Source: Jeotgalibacillus sp. R-1-5s-1 (lineage in GTDB: Bacteria > Bacillota > Bacilli > Bacillales > Jeotgalibacillaceae). Taken from it: a DNA stretch of 57,258 nucleotides. Positions 38,673 through 49,562 of this stretch are shown here, in pieces (position 1 is the stretch's first letter; the number at the start of each line of letters is the position of its first letter). A program made the position numbers and the translations under genes. The notes beneath the pieces were generated by a model. The model searched no databases. It was given only the letters and a program-made list of their open reading frames with translations, and was not told the DNA's origin. The stretch covers positions 1-57,258 of the forward strand of contig NZ_SORW01000004.1 in NCBI RefSeq assembly GCF_004405105.1. Direction: 5' to 3'.

Positions 38673-38678
38673 CCATTA

Positions 38679-38750
38679 TGACCCGTACGGGATTCGAACC
38701 CGTGTTACCGCCGTGAAAGGGCGGTGTCTTAACCGCTTGACCAACGGGCC
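38679..38750 (-). tRNA. tRNA-Glu (TTC)
   Basis: 72 bases, a full cloverleaf on the minus strand. Acceptor starts GGCCCGT and closes ACGGGTC-A; anticodon loop CTTTCAC gives anticodon TTC; T-arm GGGTTCGAATCCC. CCA is not encoded. Confidence 0.95.
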
Positions 38751-38758
38751 TCTTATGG

Positions 38759-38832
38759 TGGCGGCAGAGGGGATCGAACCCCCGACCTCACGGGTATGAA
38801 CCGTACGCTCTAGCCAGCTGAGCTACGCCGCC
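38759..38832 (-). tRNA. tRNA-Met (CAT), elongator type
   Basis: 74 bases on the minus strand. Acceptor GGCGGCG/TGCCGCC, D-arm AGCTCAGCTGGCTAGAGC, anticodon loop TTCATAC (anticodon CAT), T-arm GGGGTTCGATCCCC. The first acceptor base pairs with the last, unlike initiator tRNA, so it is read as elongator Met. tRNA-Glu follows in the same transcript. A Met-Glu tRNA pair next to spoIIE is also found in B. subtilis. Confidence 0.92.
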
Positions 38833-38875
38833 GTATGTTAGAAAATGCTGTGCGTTCAAATGAGGCACAAGATAT

Positions 38876-38904
38876 ATAATACATAGCCTCTGAAGAAGTG
38901 TCAA
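38876..38904 (-). promoter_or_regulatory. Promoter of the tRNA pair
   Basis: On the minus strand: TTGACA (38904-38899), 17 bases, TATTAT (38881-38876). Near consensus. Confidence 0.85.
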
Positions 38905-38920
38905 TGATTTTTTTGAACTT

Positions 38921-39037
38921 TGTCGGATTGTTTCAGGTGCCGTCTGATACACACATGAACGTAAAGAATCCGTCGAACACTTTTTAGGTTCTCCTCTGTC
39001 ATTATGACAAACTCTCCCTGCATGTTCCTTCTATAAT
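38921..39037 (+). promoter_or_regulatory. spoIIE promoter region with Spo0A-like boxes
   Basis: TATAAT (39032-39037) is preceded by ATGACA (39004-39009) at 22 bases. Such wide spacing is known for Spo0A-activated sigma A promoters (spoIIG, spoIIE). Near-matches to the box TGTCGAA are at 38921 (TGTCGGA) and 38971 (CGTCGAA). Confidence 0.45.
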
Positions 39038-39072
39038 AATCGGCAAAGATCATGTGAGGAGTGGACAAATTA

Positions 39073-41499
39073 ATGACCAATGTACATGAAGCAAATTTCG
39101 AACTGACCACCGCCCTGTCACTCACCCGTTCCCGTAAACAATCAAAATGGCAGCCTGAGCTTGCGATACGCAAATTAGCTGTCTGGTTTTATGAGAAAGG
39201 AGCCGTCCATATTCTCATCAGTCTGATGCTCGGACGGGCCGTGGTGATGTCACAGTTCACTCCTTTTGCGCTTCCTTTTTTCGCAGTGGTGCTGCTTTTT
39301 CAAAAAAGTCGTACGGCTGCCGTGTTCCTTGGTCTGATTTTAGGTGCTTCTACATTAAGTCCGCAAATGGGCTTGTATACGGCAGGCGCACTCGTGTTGT
39401 TCAGGATGACAGCTGCTGTTTTGAAAAACAGACTTCGTCAGCGTTTTGTGCTGGCAGGGGCGGCAGCAGGGGTGTTAGCTGTTGCAAAATCCATTTATCT
39501 CCTCACGACCGGTCCGCTCACCTGGGTGGACGGTGTGATGATTTCCCTTGAGGCTTTGGCTGCGGGGATTCTTGCACTCATATTTATGCAGAGCTTTACC
39601 ATTATAAAAAAAGGCAGAAAGGCGGCCTATACGCATGAGGAGCTTGTGGCACTGGCTGTATTTGCCGCCTCGATCGCTGTTGGTTTAACCGGCTGGATGG
39701 TAGGGGAGTTTGCCGTCAGCCATATGATGACCCGTTATTTAGTGGTCGTTGCGGCATTGGCTGCGGGTGCGCTCGTTGGCTCCACTGCAGGTGTGGTGAC
39801 GGGATTGATCTTCTGTTTGTCTTCGTTTGCGCATATGCCTGAAGTGGCGCTGCTGGCTGTGGCCGGTTTACTCGGGGGGCTGCTGAAATCAGGAAAAGTG
39901 ATGGGCGTATCGCTCGGGCTGATGCTTGCCACCCTTTTAACCGGGTTAATGATTGGGGACACACTGCGTCTTGAGGCGTCGTTGTATGAGTCTGCCGTTA
40001 CGGCTTTATTGCTATTTGTCACGCCTAAAAAGTGGATCACGGCGATCGCCCGGCACGTCCCGGGATCCGATGAATACATAGAAGAACAGCAGAGGTATGC
40101 CCTGAATGTCCGTGATGCGACCGCTGAAAAGGTGGAGCGCTTTTCGGATATGTTTGCCGAGCTGTCAAAAAGCTTTTCGTGTAAAGAGACATTGCCTGAG
40201 GATCCGCAGACGGAAGCAGATTATATGATCAGTAAAGTGACCGCCCGGACGTGCCAGCAGTGTTTTAAAAAAGAATTCTGCTGGACGTCCCAGTTTGACC
40301 GGACGTATGAATGGATGACCGATCTCGTCTACAGGGACAATGATAATAAAACCTGGGAGTCACTTTGTGTGAAATCTGAACAGGTGAAAAAGGAATTCGA
40401 AGATGAACAGATGAATCTCCATTTACAGGATCAAATGAAAGAACAGCTGAAAGAGGGCAGTCAGTTTGTGGCCAGACAGCTGTCCGGGCTGTCAGATGTG
40501 ATGAGAGACTTTGCTTCAGAGCTTCAGCGTGAAATACAAAAGCATGACGGACAGGAGGAATCCATTAAGAAGGAATTACAGGGCTATGGCATTCAGGCGG
40601 AGCATGTGGAGATTCATTGTCTGGAATACGGTAAGGTGGACCTGGATATTATGCTGCCGTTTAAAGAAGAGCACGGAGAGTGTGAAAAGCTGATTGCACC
40701 GATGCTTTCTTCTATTTTAAAAGAAACGATCATTGTTTATAAGAAAACAGATCTGCCATCGCCGTACGAAGGAACCGTTGCAACGTACCGTTCTGCAAAG
40801 GCGTTTCACGTCAGTGTAGGTGTTGCACATGCTGCTTTCAGGGGAGGACTGGTGTCAGGAGACAGTTACACGGCCGTTCCGTTAAATGAAGGGAAGTATG
40901 CCGTGGCGATCAGTGACGGGATGGGTAATGGTGAGAAGGCGAAAAGGGAAAGTGAAGAGACGATCGGGCTTTTACAGCAGATGCTGAAGGCGGGTATTGA
41001 TGAGGAGCTGGCGATTAAATCGGTTAATTCAATTCTCACCGTCAAGCGGACGAATGATGCTTATTCCACCGTGGATCTCGTGATGATTGATCTGCAAAAC
41101 GCGAAAGCCAAGTTTTTAAAGGTTGGTTCTGTTCCGAGTTATATTAAGCGCGGGAAACAAATAAAGATGATTGAAGCGGGCAATTTACCGCTAGGCTTTT
41201 TCAGGGAGATGGAAATGGATGTGCTTGAGGATCAGCTGAAGGCTGGCGATTTATTGTTTATGGTCAGTGATGGTGTCATGGACGGTTTACGGACGATCGA
41301 AAATCCTGAAAGGTGGCTGCGCCGTCAAATTTCAGAGCTGACGGTGGACGATCCGCAGACGGCAGCGGATCTCATTATGGAGGCGGCGGTCCGGTCATCG
41401 GGCGGTTCGATTGAAGATGATATGACCGTTGCTGCCATTAAGATTGATCACCAGGTGCCGAAATGGGCGGCCATTCCGCTGAAGCGAAACGCCGGATAG
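39073..41499 (+). CDS. spoIIE: Stage II sporulation protein E (PP2C phosphatase)
   Basis: 808 residues. The N-terminal membrane region has about ten spans (about 45-320). The central region (about 330-585) carries the cysteine cluster CQQCFKKEFCW and a coiled coil for FtsZ interaction. The PP2C domain (about 590-808) has the metal motifs AISDGMGNGEKA, MVSDGVMDG and DDMTVAAIKID. SpoIIE dephosphorylates SpoIIAA to activate sigma F in the forespore. Start ATG 39073 with GAGGAG 11 bases upstream; GTG 39061 overlaps the site. yabS and yabT, which follow it in B. subtilis, are absent. Confidence 0.96.
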   Translation: MTNVHEANFELTTALSLTRSRKQSKWQPELAIRKLAVWFYEKGAVHILISLMLGRAVVMSQFTPFALPFFAVVLLFQKSRTAAVFLGLILGASTLSPQMGLYTAGALVLFRMTAAVLKNRLRQRFVLAGAAAGVLAVAKSIYLLTTGPLTWVDGVMISLEALAAGILALIFMQSFTIIKKGRKAAYTHEELVALAVFAASIAVGLTGWMVGEFAVSHMMTRYLVVVAALAAGALVGSTAGVVTGLIFCLSSFAHMPEVALLAVAGLLGGLLKSGKVMGVSLGLMLATLLTGLMIGDTLRLEASLYESAVTALLLFVTPKKWITAIARHVPGSDEYIEEQQRYALNVRDATAEKVERFSDMFAELSKSFSCKETLPEDPQTEADYMISKVTARTCQQCFKKEFCWTSQFDRTYEWMTDLVYRDNDNKTWESLCVKSEQVKKEFEDEQMNLHLQDQMKEQLKEGSQFVARQLSGLSDVMRDFASELQREIQKHDGQEESIKKELQGYGIQAEHVEIHCLEYGKVDLDIMLPFKEEHGECEKLIAPMLSSILKETIIVYKKTDLPSPYEGTVATYRSAKAFHVSVGVAHAAFRGGLVSGDSYTAVPLNEGKYAVAISDGMGNGEKAKRESEETIGLLQQMLKAGIDEELAIKSVNSILTVKRTNDAYSTVDLVMIDLQNAKAKFLKVGSVPSYIKRGKQIKMIEAGNLPLGFFREMEMDVLEDQLKAGDLLFMVSDGVMDGLRTIENPERWLRRQISELTVDDPQTAADLIMEAAVRSSGGSIEDDMTVAAIKIDHQVPKWAAIPLKRNAG

Positions 41500-41572
41500 A
41501 GGTATGGTTCTACATGTCTGATCACATCCTGTATACTGATAGGTAACTGTAAAGGATAGGAAGGATCAGGAC

Positions 41573-42952
41573 ATGAGCGATTTTACCGCGAAAATTAATC
41601 GTTATTGCCGGGATCAGCGTTTCCCGATAGAACAAGAGCGTCTGCTGATTGCCGTATCGGGTGGACCGGATTCGCTTGCGCTGCTGCATTTTTTTCAGCA
41701 CAGCCCATGGCCGGAAAAAGTGGAGGTTGCCCATGTGCATCACGGCCTGCGGGACGGTGCGGATGCAGACCTGGCATTTGTTCAAGCCTATTGCCGTACG
41801 CACCAGATTCCCTTTCATTCCCTGAGAGCCGATGTCAAAAAGCGCATGGCAGATACGGGGGAAGGGACTCAGGAAGCAGCCCGGCATGTGCGTTATGAAT
41901 TTTTTAAAGACATCATGAAAAAAAGAAATCTGACTGTACTCTTACTTGGTCATCATGCAGATGATCAGATTGAAACGGTGCTGTTCCGTCTGACCAGGGG
42001 CACAACATTAAAAGGCGTGGCAGGTATACCGCCAAGCCGTCCGTTTGGCTCGGGTGTGATGATCCGCCCATTTCTTGCTGTCACCAAATCAGAGATCGAA
42101 CAATATTGTGAACAACATCACCTGACACCAAAAATCGATCCAACCAACGCGACGGATTCATACGCGAGAAACCGGATCCGAAACCATCTTCTGCCTTTGT
42201 TAAAAAAAGAAAATCCATCTGTCCATGATGCTTTTCGCCGCTTTACTGAAGAGGTTTCTGAGGATGAGGCGTTTCTTTTAAAGCAGGCAACAGAGGCGTT
42301 TGATCAAGTTGTCACCAGGCAAAATGAAGAGATGATGTTGCTTCATTTAACTGCTTTTGCCGATTTGGCTCCTCCTTTACAAAGAAGGGTGATTCATCTA
42401 ATATTAAATTATCTGTATGCAAAAGTACCTACAGCCTTATCTTCTGCGCATGTTCGCGCGGTTCTTCAGCTGATTGAACAGTCTCATCCATCCGGACAGA
42501 TTCATCTGCCGGAAAAGCTCACGGTCACGCGGTCTTATGCTGATGTGACGTTTCAGTTTTCTTTACATAGGGAACTGGAAGAGGGTGGATACGAGGCATT
42601 GATCAGGCCTGGAGAACGGGTGGAGCTTCAGGATGGCACGATTGAATGCCTGGAAGGAGCGGTTCATCCTGCCATTTCGGTTCGTGATGTTTATCACATA
42701 TATGAACCGGTACACTGGCCGCTGACGATTCGGACCCGAAAAACGGGAGACAGAATTCAACTGCCGGACGGGAATGGATCGAAGAAGATAACGCGTGTAT
42801 TTATTGACTGTAAAGTACCGCTTCCCCTTCGTGAGGTGTGGCCGATCGTCACAGATTCACAGGGAACCATACTTTGGGTCCCGGCCCTGCGCAAGCGTAC
42901 TCTGTCGAAAGAGAACGGTGAGCCGGCTGCATATACGTTAATCTATTATTAG
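41573..42952 (+). CDS. tilS: tRNA(Ile)-lysidine synthase
   Basis: 459 residues. Converts C34 to lysidine in tRNA-Ile(CAU). N-terminal PP-loop [11 protein letters not shown] (about residues 25-35), [18 protein letters not shown] and [11 protein letters not shown] in the N-type ATPase half, then the C-terminal TilS substrate domains. ATG 41573. Confidence 0.95.
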   Translation: MSDFTAKINRYCRDQRFPIEQERLLIAVSGGPDSLALLHFFQHSPWPEKVEVAHVHHGLRDGADADLAFVQAYCRTHQIPFHSLRADVKKRMADTGEGTQEAARHVRYEFFKDIMKKRNLTVLLLGHHADDQIETVLFRLTRGTTLKGVAGIPPSRPFGSGVMIRPFLAVTKSEIEQYCEQHHLTPKIDPTNATDSYARNRIRNHLLPLLKKENPSVHDAFRRFTEEVSEDEAFLLKQATEAFDQVVTRQNEEMMLLHLTAFADLAPPLQRRVIHLILNYLYAKVPTALSSAHVRAVLQLIEQSHPSGQIHLPEKLTVTRSYADVTFQFSLHRELEEGGYEALIRPGERVELQDGTIECLEGAVHPAISVRDVYHIYEPVHWPLTIRTRKTGDRIQLPDGNGSKKITRVFIDCKVPLPLREVWPIVTDSQGTILWVPALRKRTLSKENGEPAAYTLIYY

Positions 42953-42975
42953 GATCTTTTAGGAGGACATTGGTC

Positions 42976-43527
42976 GTGTTAAATAAAGATATCGAGAAAG
43001 TATTGTACACAGAAGAGCAGCTTCAGGACAAGATTAAAGAACTTGGTGCGGAGCTGACAGAAGCATATCAGGATAAATATCCATTGGCCATTGGCGTATT
43101 AAAAGGTGCAATGCCATTTATGGCTGACCTGATCAAGCGTATGGACGTGTATCTTGAGATGGATTTTATGGATGTTTCAAGCTACGGGAACTCTACTGTT
43201 TCTTCAGGTGAAGTAAAAATCATTAAAGACCTGAACACTAAAGTTGAGGGACGCGATATTTTAATCCTGGAAGATATTATTGACAGTGGTCTGACACTTC
43301 ACTATCTGGTGGATCTGTTCAAATACCGTAAAGCAAAATCAATCAAAATTGTGACACTGCTTGATAAGCCATCAGGCCGTAAAGCAGATATTAAAGCTGA
43401 TTATGTTGGATTTATTGTCCCGGATGAATTTGTTGTCGGATACGGACTGGATTATGCGGAACGTTACCGGAACCTCCCATATATCGGTGTGTTAAAGCCT
43501 GAGATTTACACGAATTCGGAAGAATAA
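42976..43527 (+). CDS. hprT: Hypoxanthine phosphoribosyltransferase
   Basis: 183 residues. Purine salvage. The PRPP motif [11 protein letters not shown] (about residues 99-109), [10 protein letters not shown] and [20 protein letters not shown] are intact. GTG 42976 lies nine bases after AGGAGG; the in-frame TTG at 42970 is too close. Follows tilS as in B. subtilis. Confidence 0.95.
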   Translation: MLNKDIEKVLYTEEQLQDKIKELGAELTEAYQDKYPLAIGVLKGAMPFMADLIKRMDVYLEMDFMDVSSYGNSTVSSGEVKIIKDLNTKVEGRDILILEDIIDSGLTLHYLVDLFKYRKAKSIKIVTLLDKPSGRKADIKADYVGFIVPDEFVVGYGLDYAERYRNLPYIGVLKPEIYTNSEE

Positions 43528-43568
43528 TCGAAACGCGCAACAGAGCGCGTTTGAAGCAGGCTTATTGG

Positions 43569-43596
43569 TTGTCACGTTTTCTTTTACTATGATAAT
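43569..43596 (+). promoter_or_regulatory. Candidate ftsH promoter
   Basis: TTGTCA (43569-43574), 16 bases, GATAAT (43591-43596). Confidence 0.5.
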
Positions 43597-43635
43597 ATTG
43601 TTATTAGTTTCTTTGACCGTGGGAGGAGGTAAGGG

Positions 43636-45660
43636 ATGAACCGGATATTTCGTAATACGATCTTTTATTTAATCATTTTCCTGGTAATTATCGGGATTAT
43701 TGGGTTTTTTAATAACGGAAACCAGCCAAACCAGGAACTCACATATGGTGAATTTATCAACGCTCTCGAAGGCGGAGATGTAACTGAAATTGAAATTCAG
43801 CCTGACCGTAACGTATACAATGTTCGCGGACAGCTTGACGGATATGCAGAGGAAGAATATTTCCTTACAAACATCCCGTTTGAAAGCACGACACTTGAAA
43901 CCATTGATGAGGTAGCACAGCAGAACAGCACAGAAGTGAATGTTCTTCCTGCACCTGAAACAAGCGGATGGGTAACGTTTCTGACAACGATTATTCCGTT
44001 CGTCATTATCTTTATTTTATTCTTCTTCCTTCTGAACCAGGCTCAGGGTGGCGGCGGTGGCCGTGTCATGAACTTTGGTAAGAGTAAGGCGAAGCTTTAC
44101 ACAGAAGAGAAGAAAAAGGTTCGTTTCAAAGACGTGGCAGGAGCCGACGAAGAGAAGCAGGAGCTTGTCGAAGTCGTAGATTTCCTGAAAGATCCACGCA
44201 AATTTACAGACGTTGGCGCACGTATTCCAAAAGGAATTCTTCTTGTCGGACCGCCTGGAACCGGTAAAACGCTTCTTGCGCGTGCTGCGGCAGGTGAAGC
44301 CGGCGTACCGTTCTTCTCGATCTCCGGATCAGACTTCGTTGAGATGTTTGTAGGGGTTGGGGCGTCACGTGTACGTGATTTGTTTGAAAATGCAAAGAAA
44401 AACGCACCATGTATCATCTTTATCGATGAGATTGACGCAGTCGGACGTCAGCGTGGAGCCGGACTTGGCGGAGGTCACGATGAGCGTGAACAGACGCTGA
44501 ACCAGCTTCTTGTTGAAATGGACGGATTTGGTGGTAATGAAGGAATCATCATGATTGCCGCAACAAACAGACCGGATATTCTTGACCCGGCACTGCTTCG
44601 TCCAGGACGTTTTGACCGTCAGATTACCGTGGATCGCCCGGATGTTACGGGTCGTGAAGCTGTACTTAAAGTACACGCAAGAAACAAACCGCTTTCTGAC
44701 AATATCGATCTGAAAGCGATCGCTCAGCGTACACCTGGATTCTCAGGTGCTGATCTTGAAAATCTTCTGAACGAGGCTGCACTTGTTGCTGCCCGTCATG
44801 ACAAGAAGCTGATTGATATGGGTGATATCGATGAAGCAACAGACCGCGTTATTGCGGGTCCTGCCAAGAAGAGCCGCGTCATCTCTCAAAAAGAGAGAAA
44901 GATTGTGGCGTTCCACGAAGCAGGACACACAGTCATCGGGGTTGTACTTGATGAAGCCGATATGGTTCACAAAGTAACGATTGTTCCTCGAGGTCAGGCA
45001 GGCGGTTACGCCGTTATGCTTCCGAAAGAGGACCGTTACTTTATGACAAAACCTGAGCTTCTTGATAAGATTACAGGTCTGCTTGGCGGACGTGTAGCCG
45101 AAGATATTATCTTTGGTGAAGTATCAACAGGTGCTCACAATGACTTCCAGCGTGCGACGGGAATTGCCCGACGTATGGTAACGGAATTCGGTATGAGTGA
45201 TAAGCTTGGACCGCTTCAGTTCGGTCAGTCACAGGGACAGGTATTCCTTGGACGCGACTTTAACAGCGAGCAGAACTATTCTGATCAAATTGCGTATGAA
45301 ATCGATACCGAGATTCAGCGCATTATTAAAGAATGTTATGAGCGTGCAAAAACGATTCTTACAGAGAACCGTGACAAGCTTGAGCTGATTGCTGAAACAC
45401 TCCTTGATATAGAAACGCTTGATGCTGAACAGATCAAGAGTCTCGTAGATCATGGAAAACTTCCTGAGCGTGACTACGGCTCCGGCGCCACAAATGGCGA
45501 CAATGAGTCTAAAGACGTAACAGCAGAATCAAAAGAGGCTGATTCAGCAGACGCTTCTTCAGAGAAGCCTGTTGAAGAAAAGTCATCTGAAGAGCTGCTG
45601 AAGGAAACGAAGTCCACTGATGAAGAATCTCTATCTTCTGATGAAGAGCGTAAATCTTAA
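43636..45660 (+). CDS. ftsH: ATP-dependent zinc metalloprotease FtsH
   Basis: 674 residues. Two N-terminal membrane spans (about 6-24 and 112-131), AAA+ module with GPPGTGKT (about 199-206), the SRH region [18 protein letters not shown], and the protease HEAGH zinc motif (about 426-430). The last about 60 residues are acidic and low-complexity. A membrane quality-control protease. Terminated downstream. Confidence 0.97.
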   Translation: MNRIFRNTIFYLIIFLVIIGIIGFFNNGNQPNQELTYGEFINALEGGDVTEIEIQPDRNVYNVRGQLDGYAEEEYFLTNIPFESTTLETIDEVAQQNSTEVNVLPAPETSGWVTFLTTIIPFVIIFILFFFLLNQAQGGGGGRVMNFGKSKAKLYTEEKKKVRFKDVAGADEEKQELVEVVDFLKDPRKFTDVGARIPKGILLVGPPGTGKTLLARAAAGEAGVPFFSISGSDFVEMFVGVGASRVRDLFENAKKNAPCIIFIDEIDAVGRQRGAGLGGGHDEREQTLNQLLVEMDGFGGNEGIIMIAATNRPDILDPALLRPGRFDRQITVDRPDVTGREAVLKVHARNKPLSDNIDLKAIAQRTPGFSGADLENLLNEAALVAARHDKKLIDMGDIDEATDRVIAGPAKKSRVISQKERKIVAFHEAGHTVIGVVLDEADMVHKVTIVPRGQAGGYAVMLPKEDRYFMTKPELLDKITGLLGGRVAEDIIFGEVSTGAHNDFQRATGIARRMVTEFGMSDKLGPLQFGQSQGQVFLGRDFNSEQNYSDQIAYEIDTEIQRIIKECYERAKTILTENRDKLELIAETLLDIETLDAEQIKSLVDHGKLPERDYGSGATNGDNESKDVTAESKEADSADASSEKPVEEKSSEELLKETKSTDEESLSSDEERKS

Positions 45661-45683
45661 TTAATGTGGTATTGATACCAATA

Positions 45684-45719
45684 AATCCGCGGTTCCCGTT
45701 TTGGGGCCGCGGATTTTGT
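45684..45719 (+). terminator. Terminator after ftsH
   Basis: AATCCGCGG pairs with CCGCGGATT, followed by TTGTTGTTT. Confidence 0.85.
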
Positions 45720-45831
45720 TGTTTCATTCTCTATATCCAAAGCGGTTCTTTCCCGGGAAATAAAATAAAGACGGCCGATTGACATCATTTTTATCGTCTG
45801 AAACTTCTACCCCTGTCTTATCCATAAAATA

Positions 45832-45840
45832 TGGTATGAT
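45832..45840 (+). promoter_or_regulatory. Extended -10 promoter of coaX
   Basis: TGGTATGAT (TATGAT at 45835-45840). The -35 is weak. Confidence 0.5.
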
Positions 45841-45879
45841 GTGGTCAGTGTGTAGAATACTTTAGGTGTGGTGAAAAAG

Positions 45880-46650
45880 ATGTTATTTGTATTGGATGTT
45901 GGGAACACAAACACCGTTCTTGGGGTGTATCAGGAGGATGAATTACTTCATCACTGGCGTGTTGAAACAAACCGGAATAAAACAGAAGATGAATATGGGA
46001 TGCTTGTGAAGAACCTGTTTGAGCATGTCGGCCTTACTTTCTCTGATTTTGATGGGATCATTATTTCATCTGTTGTTCCGCCTGTTATGTTTCCACTTGA
46101 ACGCATGTGTAAAAAGTATTTCAATTTAAAACCGCTTGTCGTTGGACCGGGAATGAAGACCGGTTTAAATATAAAGTATGACAATCCGAAAGAAGTAGGG
46201 GCTGACCGGATCGTGAATGCAGTTGCTGCCATTAAAGAACATGGCGGCTCCCTGATTATTGTTGATTTTGGCACAGCAACAACCTACTGTTATGTCAATG
46301 AAAACCGTCAATACATGGGTGGTGTCATTGCACCTGGTATTGGCATTTCAACAGAAGCGCTGTATTCAAAGGCAGCTAAGCTTCCACGTATTGAAATCGC
46401 CCGCCCGGATACGGTGATTGGTAAAAGCACCGTTTCTGCGATGCAGGCCGGAATTGTCTACGGTTATGTAGGTCAGGTGGAAGGAATCGTTTCCCGTATG
46501 ATGAAGGAAGCGAACGGACCGGTTCAGGTTATTGCCACAGGAGGTCTTGCTTCCTTAATTGCCAAGGAATCGGATATTATTGATATTGTTGATCCGTTTT
46601 TAACACTGAAGGGACTTCAGCTGATCTATAAACGCAACAAGGAAGACTGA
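45880..46650 (+). CDS. coaX: Type III pantothenate kinase
   Basis: 256 residues. First step of CoA synthesis; ASKHA fold. [10 protein letters not shown] near the N-terminus, [11 protein letters not shown] and VDFGTATTY are the phosphate and metal sites. The start is ATG 45880 ([12 protein letters not shown]); the GTG at 45868 is in the ribosome site region. Confidence 0.95.
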   Translation: MLFVLDVGNTNTVLGVYQEDELLHHWRVETNRNKTEDEYGMLVKNLFEHVGLTFSDFDGIIISSVVPPVMFPLERMCKKYFNLKPLVVGPGMKTGLNIKYDNPKEVGADRIVNAVAAIKEHGGSLIIVDFGTATTYCYVNENRQYMGGVIAPGIGISTEALYSKAAKLPRIEIARPDTVIGKSTVSAMQAGIVYGYVGQVEGIVSRMMKEANGPVQVIATGGLASLIAKESDIIDIVDPFLTLKGLQLIYKRNKED

Positions 46651-46665
46651 AAGGAGATTTTTTAA

Positions 46666-47544
46666 ATGAAAGACTATATGGTTCGTGCATTAGCATATAA
46701 TGATCAGATTCGTGCATATGCTGTCAATACAACGGCTACGGTTCAGGAAGCGCAGGACCGTCATTATACATGGCCGACGGCGTCCGCTGCTTTAGGCCGC
46801 GCGATGACAGCGGGTGTCATGATGGGTGCCATGCTGAAGGGGGACAATCACCTCACCGTCAAAATTGAAGGGAACGGTCCTCTTGGTGTCATTCTTGTCG
46901 ATAGTAATGCCAAAGGGGAAGTGCGTGGTTATGTGACAAATCCCCAGACCCACGTGGAATTGAATGAGCACGGTAAGCTGGATGTCAGAGGTATTGTTGG
47001 AACAGAAGGTACGCTGACTGTCGTGAAAGATCTCGGTATGCGTGAAAACTTTACCGGCCAGGTACCGATTGTATCCGGTGAACTTGGTGAAGACTTCACT
47101 TACTATTTCGCTTCATCAGAGCAGGTACCATCCTCTGTAGGAGTCGGTGTTCTTGTGAATCCTGACAATACGATTTTAGCGGCAGGTGGATTTATCATTC
47201 AACTGATGCCAGGTGCAGAAGAGTCGACGGTCGACGCGCTTGAAAAGCGTCTAGGGATGATTCCGCCTGTATCCAAAATGATTCAGGAAGGCTTGTCACC
47301 GGAGCAGATTCTCGAAACGGTTCTTGGTGAAGGGAACGTACGCGTGCTGGATTCACTGCCGGTTTCATTCAGCTGTAACTGCTCGAAAGAACGCTTTGGT
47401 AACGCTATTGTCGGTTTAGGAAAACATGAAATTGAAGCCATGATTGAAGAGGACGGCAAAGCGGAAGCGCAGTGTCACTTCTGTCATGAAAAATATGAGT
47501 ATTCTAAAGGGGAGCTTGAAGAGTTCCTGGAAGAGGCAAAGTAA
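46666..47544 (+). CDS. hslO: Redox-regulated chaperone Hsp33
   Basis: 292 residues. The C-terminal zinc switch (CNCSKE and CHFCHEK, about 236-270) holds the four cysteines that sense oxidation. The N-terminal substrate-binding fold is complete. 15 bases after coaX, so they are cotranscribed. Confidence 0.95.
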   Translation: MKDYMVRALAYNDQIRAYAVNTTATVQEAQDRHYTWPTASAALGRAMTAGVMMGAMLKGDNHLTVKIEGNGPLGVILVDSNAKGEVRGYVTNPQTHVELNEHGKLDVRGIVGTEGTLTVVKDLGMRENFTGQVPIVSGELGEDFTYYFASSEQVPSSVGVGVLVNPDNTILAAGGFIIQLMPGAEESTVDALEKRLGMIPPVSKMIQEGLSPEQILETVLGEGNVRVLDSLPVSFSCNCSKERFGNAIVGLGKHEIEAMIEEDGKAEAQCHFCHEKYEYSKGELEEFLEEAK

Positions 47545-47549
47545 AAGCG

Positions 47550-48458
47550 ATGACTGAAATCCGTAAAAGACGTCTAAAGGCAAAACCTCTTTTATATATC
47601 ATCGGATTTTTACTTGTCACAAACCTGATTGCCCTGATTGGCTGGATCACAAAAGGTGGAGATACACCGGCTGCGGATGCAGAGGTTGTTGCCACAGTCG
47701 GTGATGAAGAGATCACTAGGCAGGAATGGCTGCATGCGATTGAGCTTCGTTACGGAAAAGAAGTGCTGCAGCAGCTAGTGAATCAGTCTGTCATGGAGCA
47801 ATCAGCAGAAAAATATAATGTAGTGGTTTCAGAAGAAGAGCTTGAGCAGGAAATGTCCCTGCTCCGCTCTGTTCTGAACGTCTATGATCAGGCTTCTCTG
47901 CCGGATGAAGCTGTACTTAGAAATCAGGTTGAAACGGAACTGATTTTAGAAAAACTGATTACAACAGAAGTCGATTTATCAGAAGAAGAGCTCCTCGCTT
48001 ATTATGAAGAAAATCAGGACCTCTATAACATTCCGGACATGTATCGCCTGTCTCAGATTGTTTTGCCGACGGAAGGGGAAGCGATTCAGACGATTGAAGA
48101 GCTTGAGGATGATTCTTCCTTTGAAGCACTGGCGCGTGAACGGTCAATTGATCCTGTGACAGCGAGTCAGGGAGGGTTGCTCGGTTATGTGCCGGTCGAC
48201 TCTGAATCCGTTGACCCGTCTATTTTAGAGGTGGCCTCAAATCTTTCACCGGGAGAATGGTCAGATCCGGTTCCGGTTGAAAGCGGTTCAGCAATTATTT
48301 ATCTGCATGAAAATGTTGCAGGTCTATCATTTGAGTTTGAAGAGGTGAAATCCCGCATTGAGCGGCAGCTTGCTATGGAACAGCTGAGCGTTCCCGTCAC
48401 GGCTGAATCGTTTTGGGATGAGTTTTCAATTACCTGGTTTTACGGCCAGGCTGAATAA
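47550..48458 (+). CDS. yacD: Membrane-anchored PpiC/PrsA-like isomerase YacD
   Basis: 302 residues. An N-terminal membrane span (about 14-32, LLYIIGFLLVTNLIALIGW) without a lipobox, a SurA_N-like helical region (about 45-140) and a parvulin-type PPIase domain (about 150-250, YRLSQIVLPTEGEA, then SQGGLLGYV). Probably helps fold exported proteins. Its role in B. subtilis is undefined. Five bases after hslO with a poor ribosome site, so translation may be coupled. Confidence 0.9.
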   Translation: MTEIRKRRLKAKPLLYIIGFLLVTNLIALIGWITKGGDTPAADAEVVATVGDEEITRQEWLHAIELRYGKEVLQQLVNQSVMEQSAEKYNVVVSEEELEQEMSLLRSVLNVYDQASLPDEAVLRNQVETELILEKLITTEVDLSEEELLAYYEENQDLYNIPDMYRLSQIVLPTEGEAIQTIEELEDDSSFEALARERSIDPVTASQGGLLGYVPVDSESVDPSILEVASNLSPGEWSDPVPVESGSAIIYLHENVAGLSFEFEEVKSRIERQLAMEQLSVPVTAESFWDEFSITWFYGQAE

Positions 48459-48467
48459 TCAAAATAG

Positions 48468-48496
48468 TTGAAAATTTTGTGTTAAATTGATACATT
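48468..48496 (+). promoter_or_regulatory. cysK promoter
   Basis: TTGAAA (48468-48473), 17 bases, TACATT (48491-48496) with TGA extension. Confidence 0.65.
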
Positions 48497-48543
48497 TGCA
48501 TTATGTAAAACCGATCACATTACTAGGGATTAGGAGTGAGAGA

Positions 48544-49467
48544 ATGGTACGTGTTGCAAATAATATTTCTGAATTAGTCGGGCAAACCCCGATTGTAAAG
48601 CTAAACCGTCTCGTTGATGATCAGTCAGCGGACGTTTACCTGAAACTTGAATACATGAATCCGGGCAGCAGTGTAAAGGATCGTATCGCCCTTGCGATGA
48701 TCGAGGCTGCTGAAGAAAAGGGCGACCTGAAGCCTGGAGATACATTAATTGAACCAACGAGTGGGAATACAGGAATTGGACTTGCGATGATCGCAGCGGC
48801 CAAAGGCTACCGTTCCGTTCTTGTCATGCCTGAGACCATGAGTATGGAGCGCCGCAACCTGCTTCGTGCCTACGGGGCAGAGCTTGTGCTGACGCCGGGT
48901 CCTGACGGAATGAAAGGTGCGATCAAAAAAGCGGAAGAGCTGGCTGCTGAAAAAGGCTATTTTATGCCCCAGCAGTTCAAAAATGAAGCAAACCCGGAGA
49001 TCCACCGACGCACGACGGGAAAAGAAATCGTCGAACAAATGGATCAGCTGGATGCTTTTGTTGCCGGAATCGGAACGGGTGGAACGATCACCGGAGCCGG
49101 TCAGGTGCTGAAAGAGCATTTTGACGGCGTAAAGATTTATGCGGTGGAGCCTGCAGATTCACCGATTTTATCAGGGGGAACGCCTGGACCGCATAAAATT
49201 CAGGGGATCGGAGCCGGTTTTGTGCCGGATATTCTGGATACAAAGGTTTACGATGGCGTCATCCAGGTAACCAACGATCAATCCTTTGAAACGGCCCGCA
49301 GAGCGGCAAAGGAGGAAGGCATTCTTGGTGGAATTTCATCAGGTGCAGCGATTTTTGCTGCGTTGAAGGTGGCAAGGGAACTTGGCAAAGGAAAGAAAGT
49401 ACTAGCTGTGATTCCGAGTAACGGAGAGCGCTACCTGAGCACACCGCTTTATCAATTTGAAGATTAA
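48544..49467 (+). CDS. cysK: Cysteine synthase A
   Basis: 307 residues. PLP-dependent O-acetylserine (thiol)-lyase. PLP lysine in [12 protein letters not shown] (about residue 43), [11 protein letters not shown], and [10 protein letters not shown] for phosphate binding. The start is ATG 48544. In B. subtilis its expression is under CymR control. Confidence 0.96.
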   Translation: MVRVANNISELVGQTPIVKLNRLVDDQSADVYLKLEYMNPGSSVKDRIALAMIEAAEEKGDLKPGDTLIEPTSGNTGIGLAMIAAAKGYRSVLVMPETMSMERRNLLRAYGAELVLTPGPDGMKGAIKKAEELAAEKGYFMPQQFKNEANPEIHRRTTGKEIVEQMDQLDAFVAGIGTGGTITGAGQVLKEHFDGVKIYAVEPADSPILSGGTPGPHKIQGIGAGFVPDILDTKVYDGVIQVTNDQSFETARRAAKEEGILGGISSGAAIFAALKVARELGKGKKVLAVIPSNGERYLSTPLYQFED

Positions 49468-49468
49468 T

Positions 49469-49504
49469 AAAAAAGCAGTCCTTCTTAGAGGGACTGCTTT
49501 TGCT
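49469..49504 (+). terminator. Terminator after cysK
   Basis: AAAAGCAGTCC pairs with GGACTGCTTTT. It could also act for the opposing murB. Confidence 0.88.
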
Positions 49505-49518
49505 TTGGTTTCATTGAA

Positions 49519-49557
49519 TAAAAAACTGCCCAAACGCCAAAAGGCATTCAGACAGTC
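49519..49557 (-). terminator. Terminator of murB
   Basis: On the minus strand ACTG...AATGCC pairs with GGCGTT...CAGT, followed by six T. Confidence 0.65.
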
Positions 49558-49562
49558 ATTGA

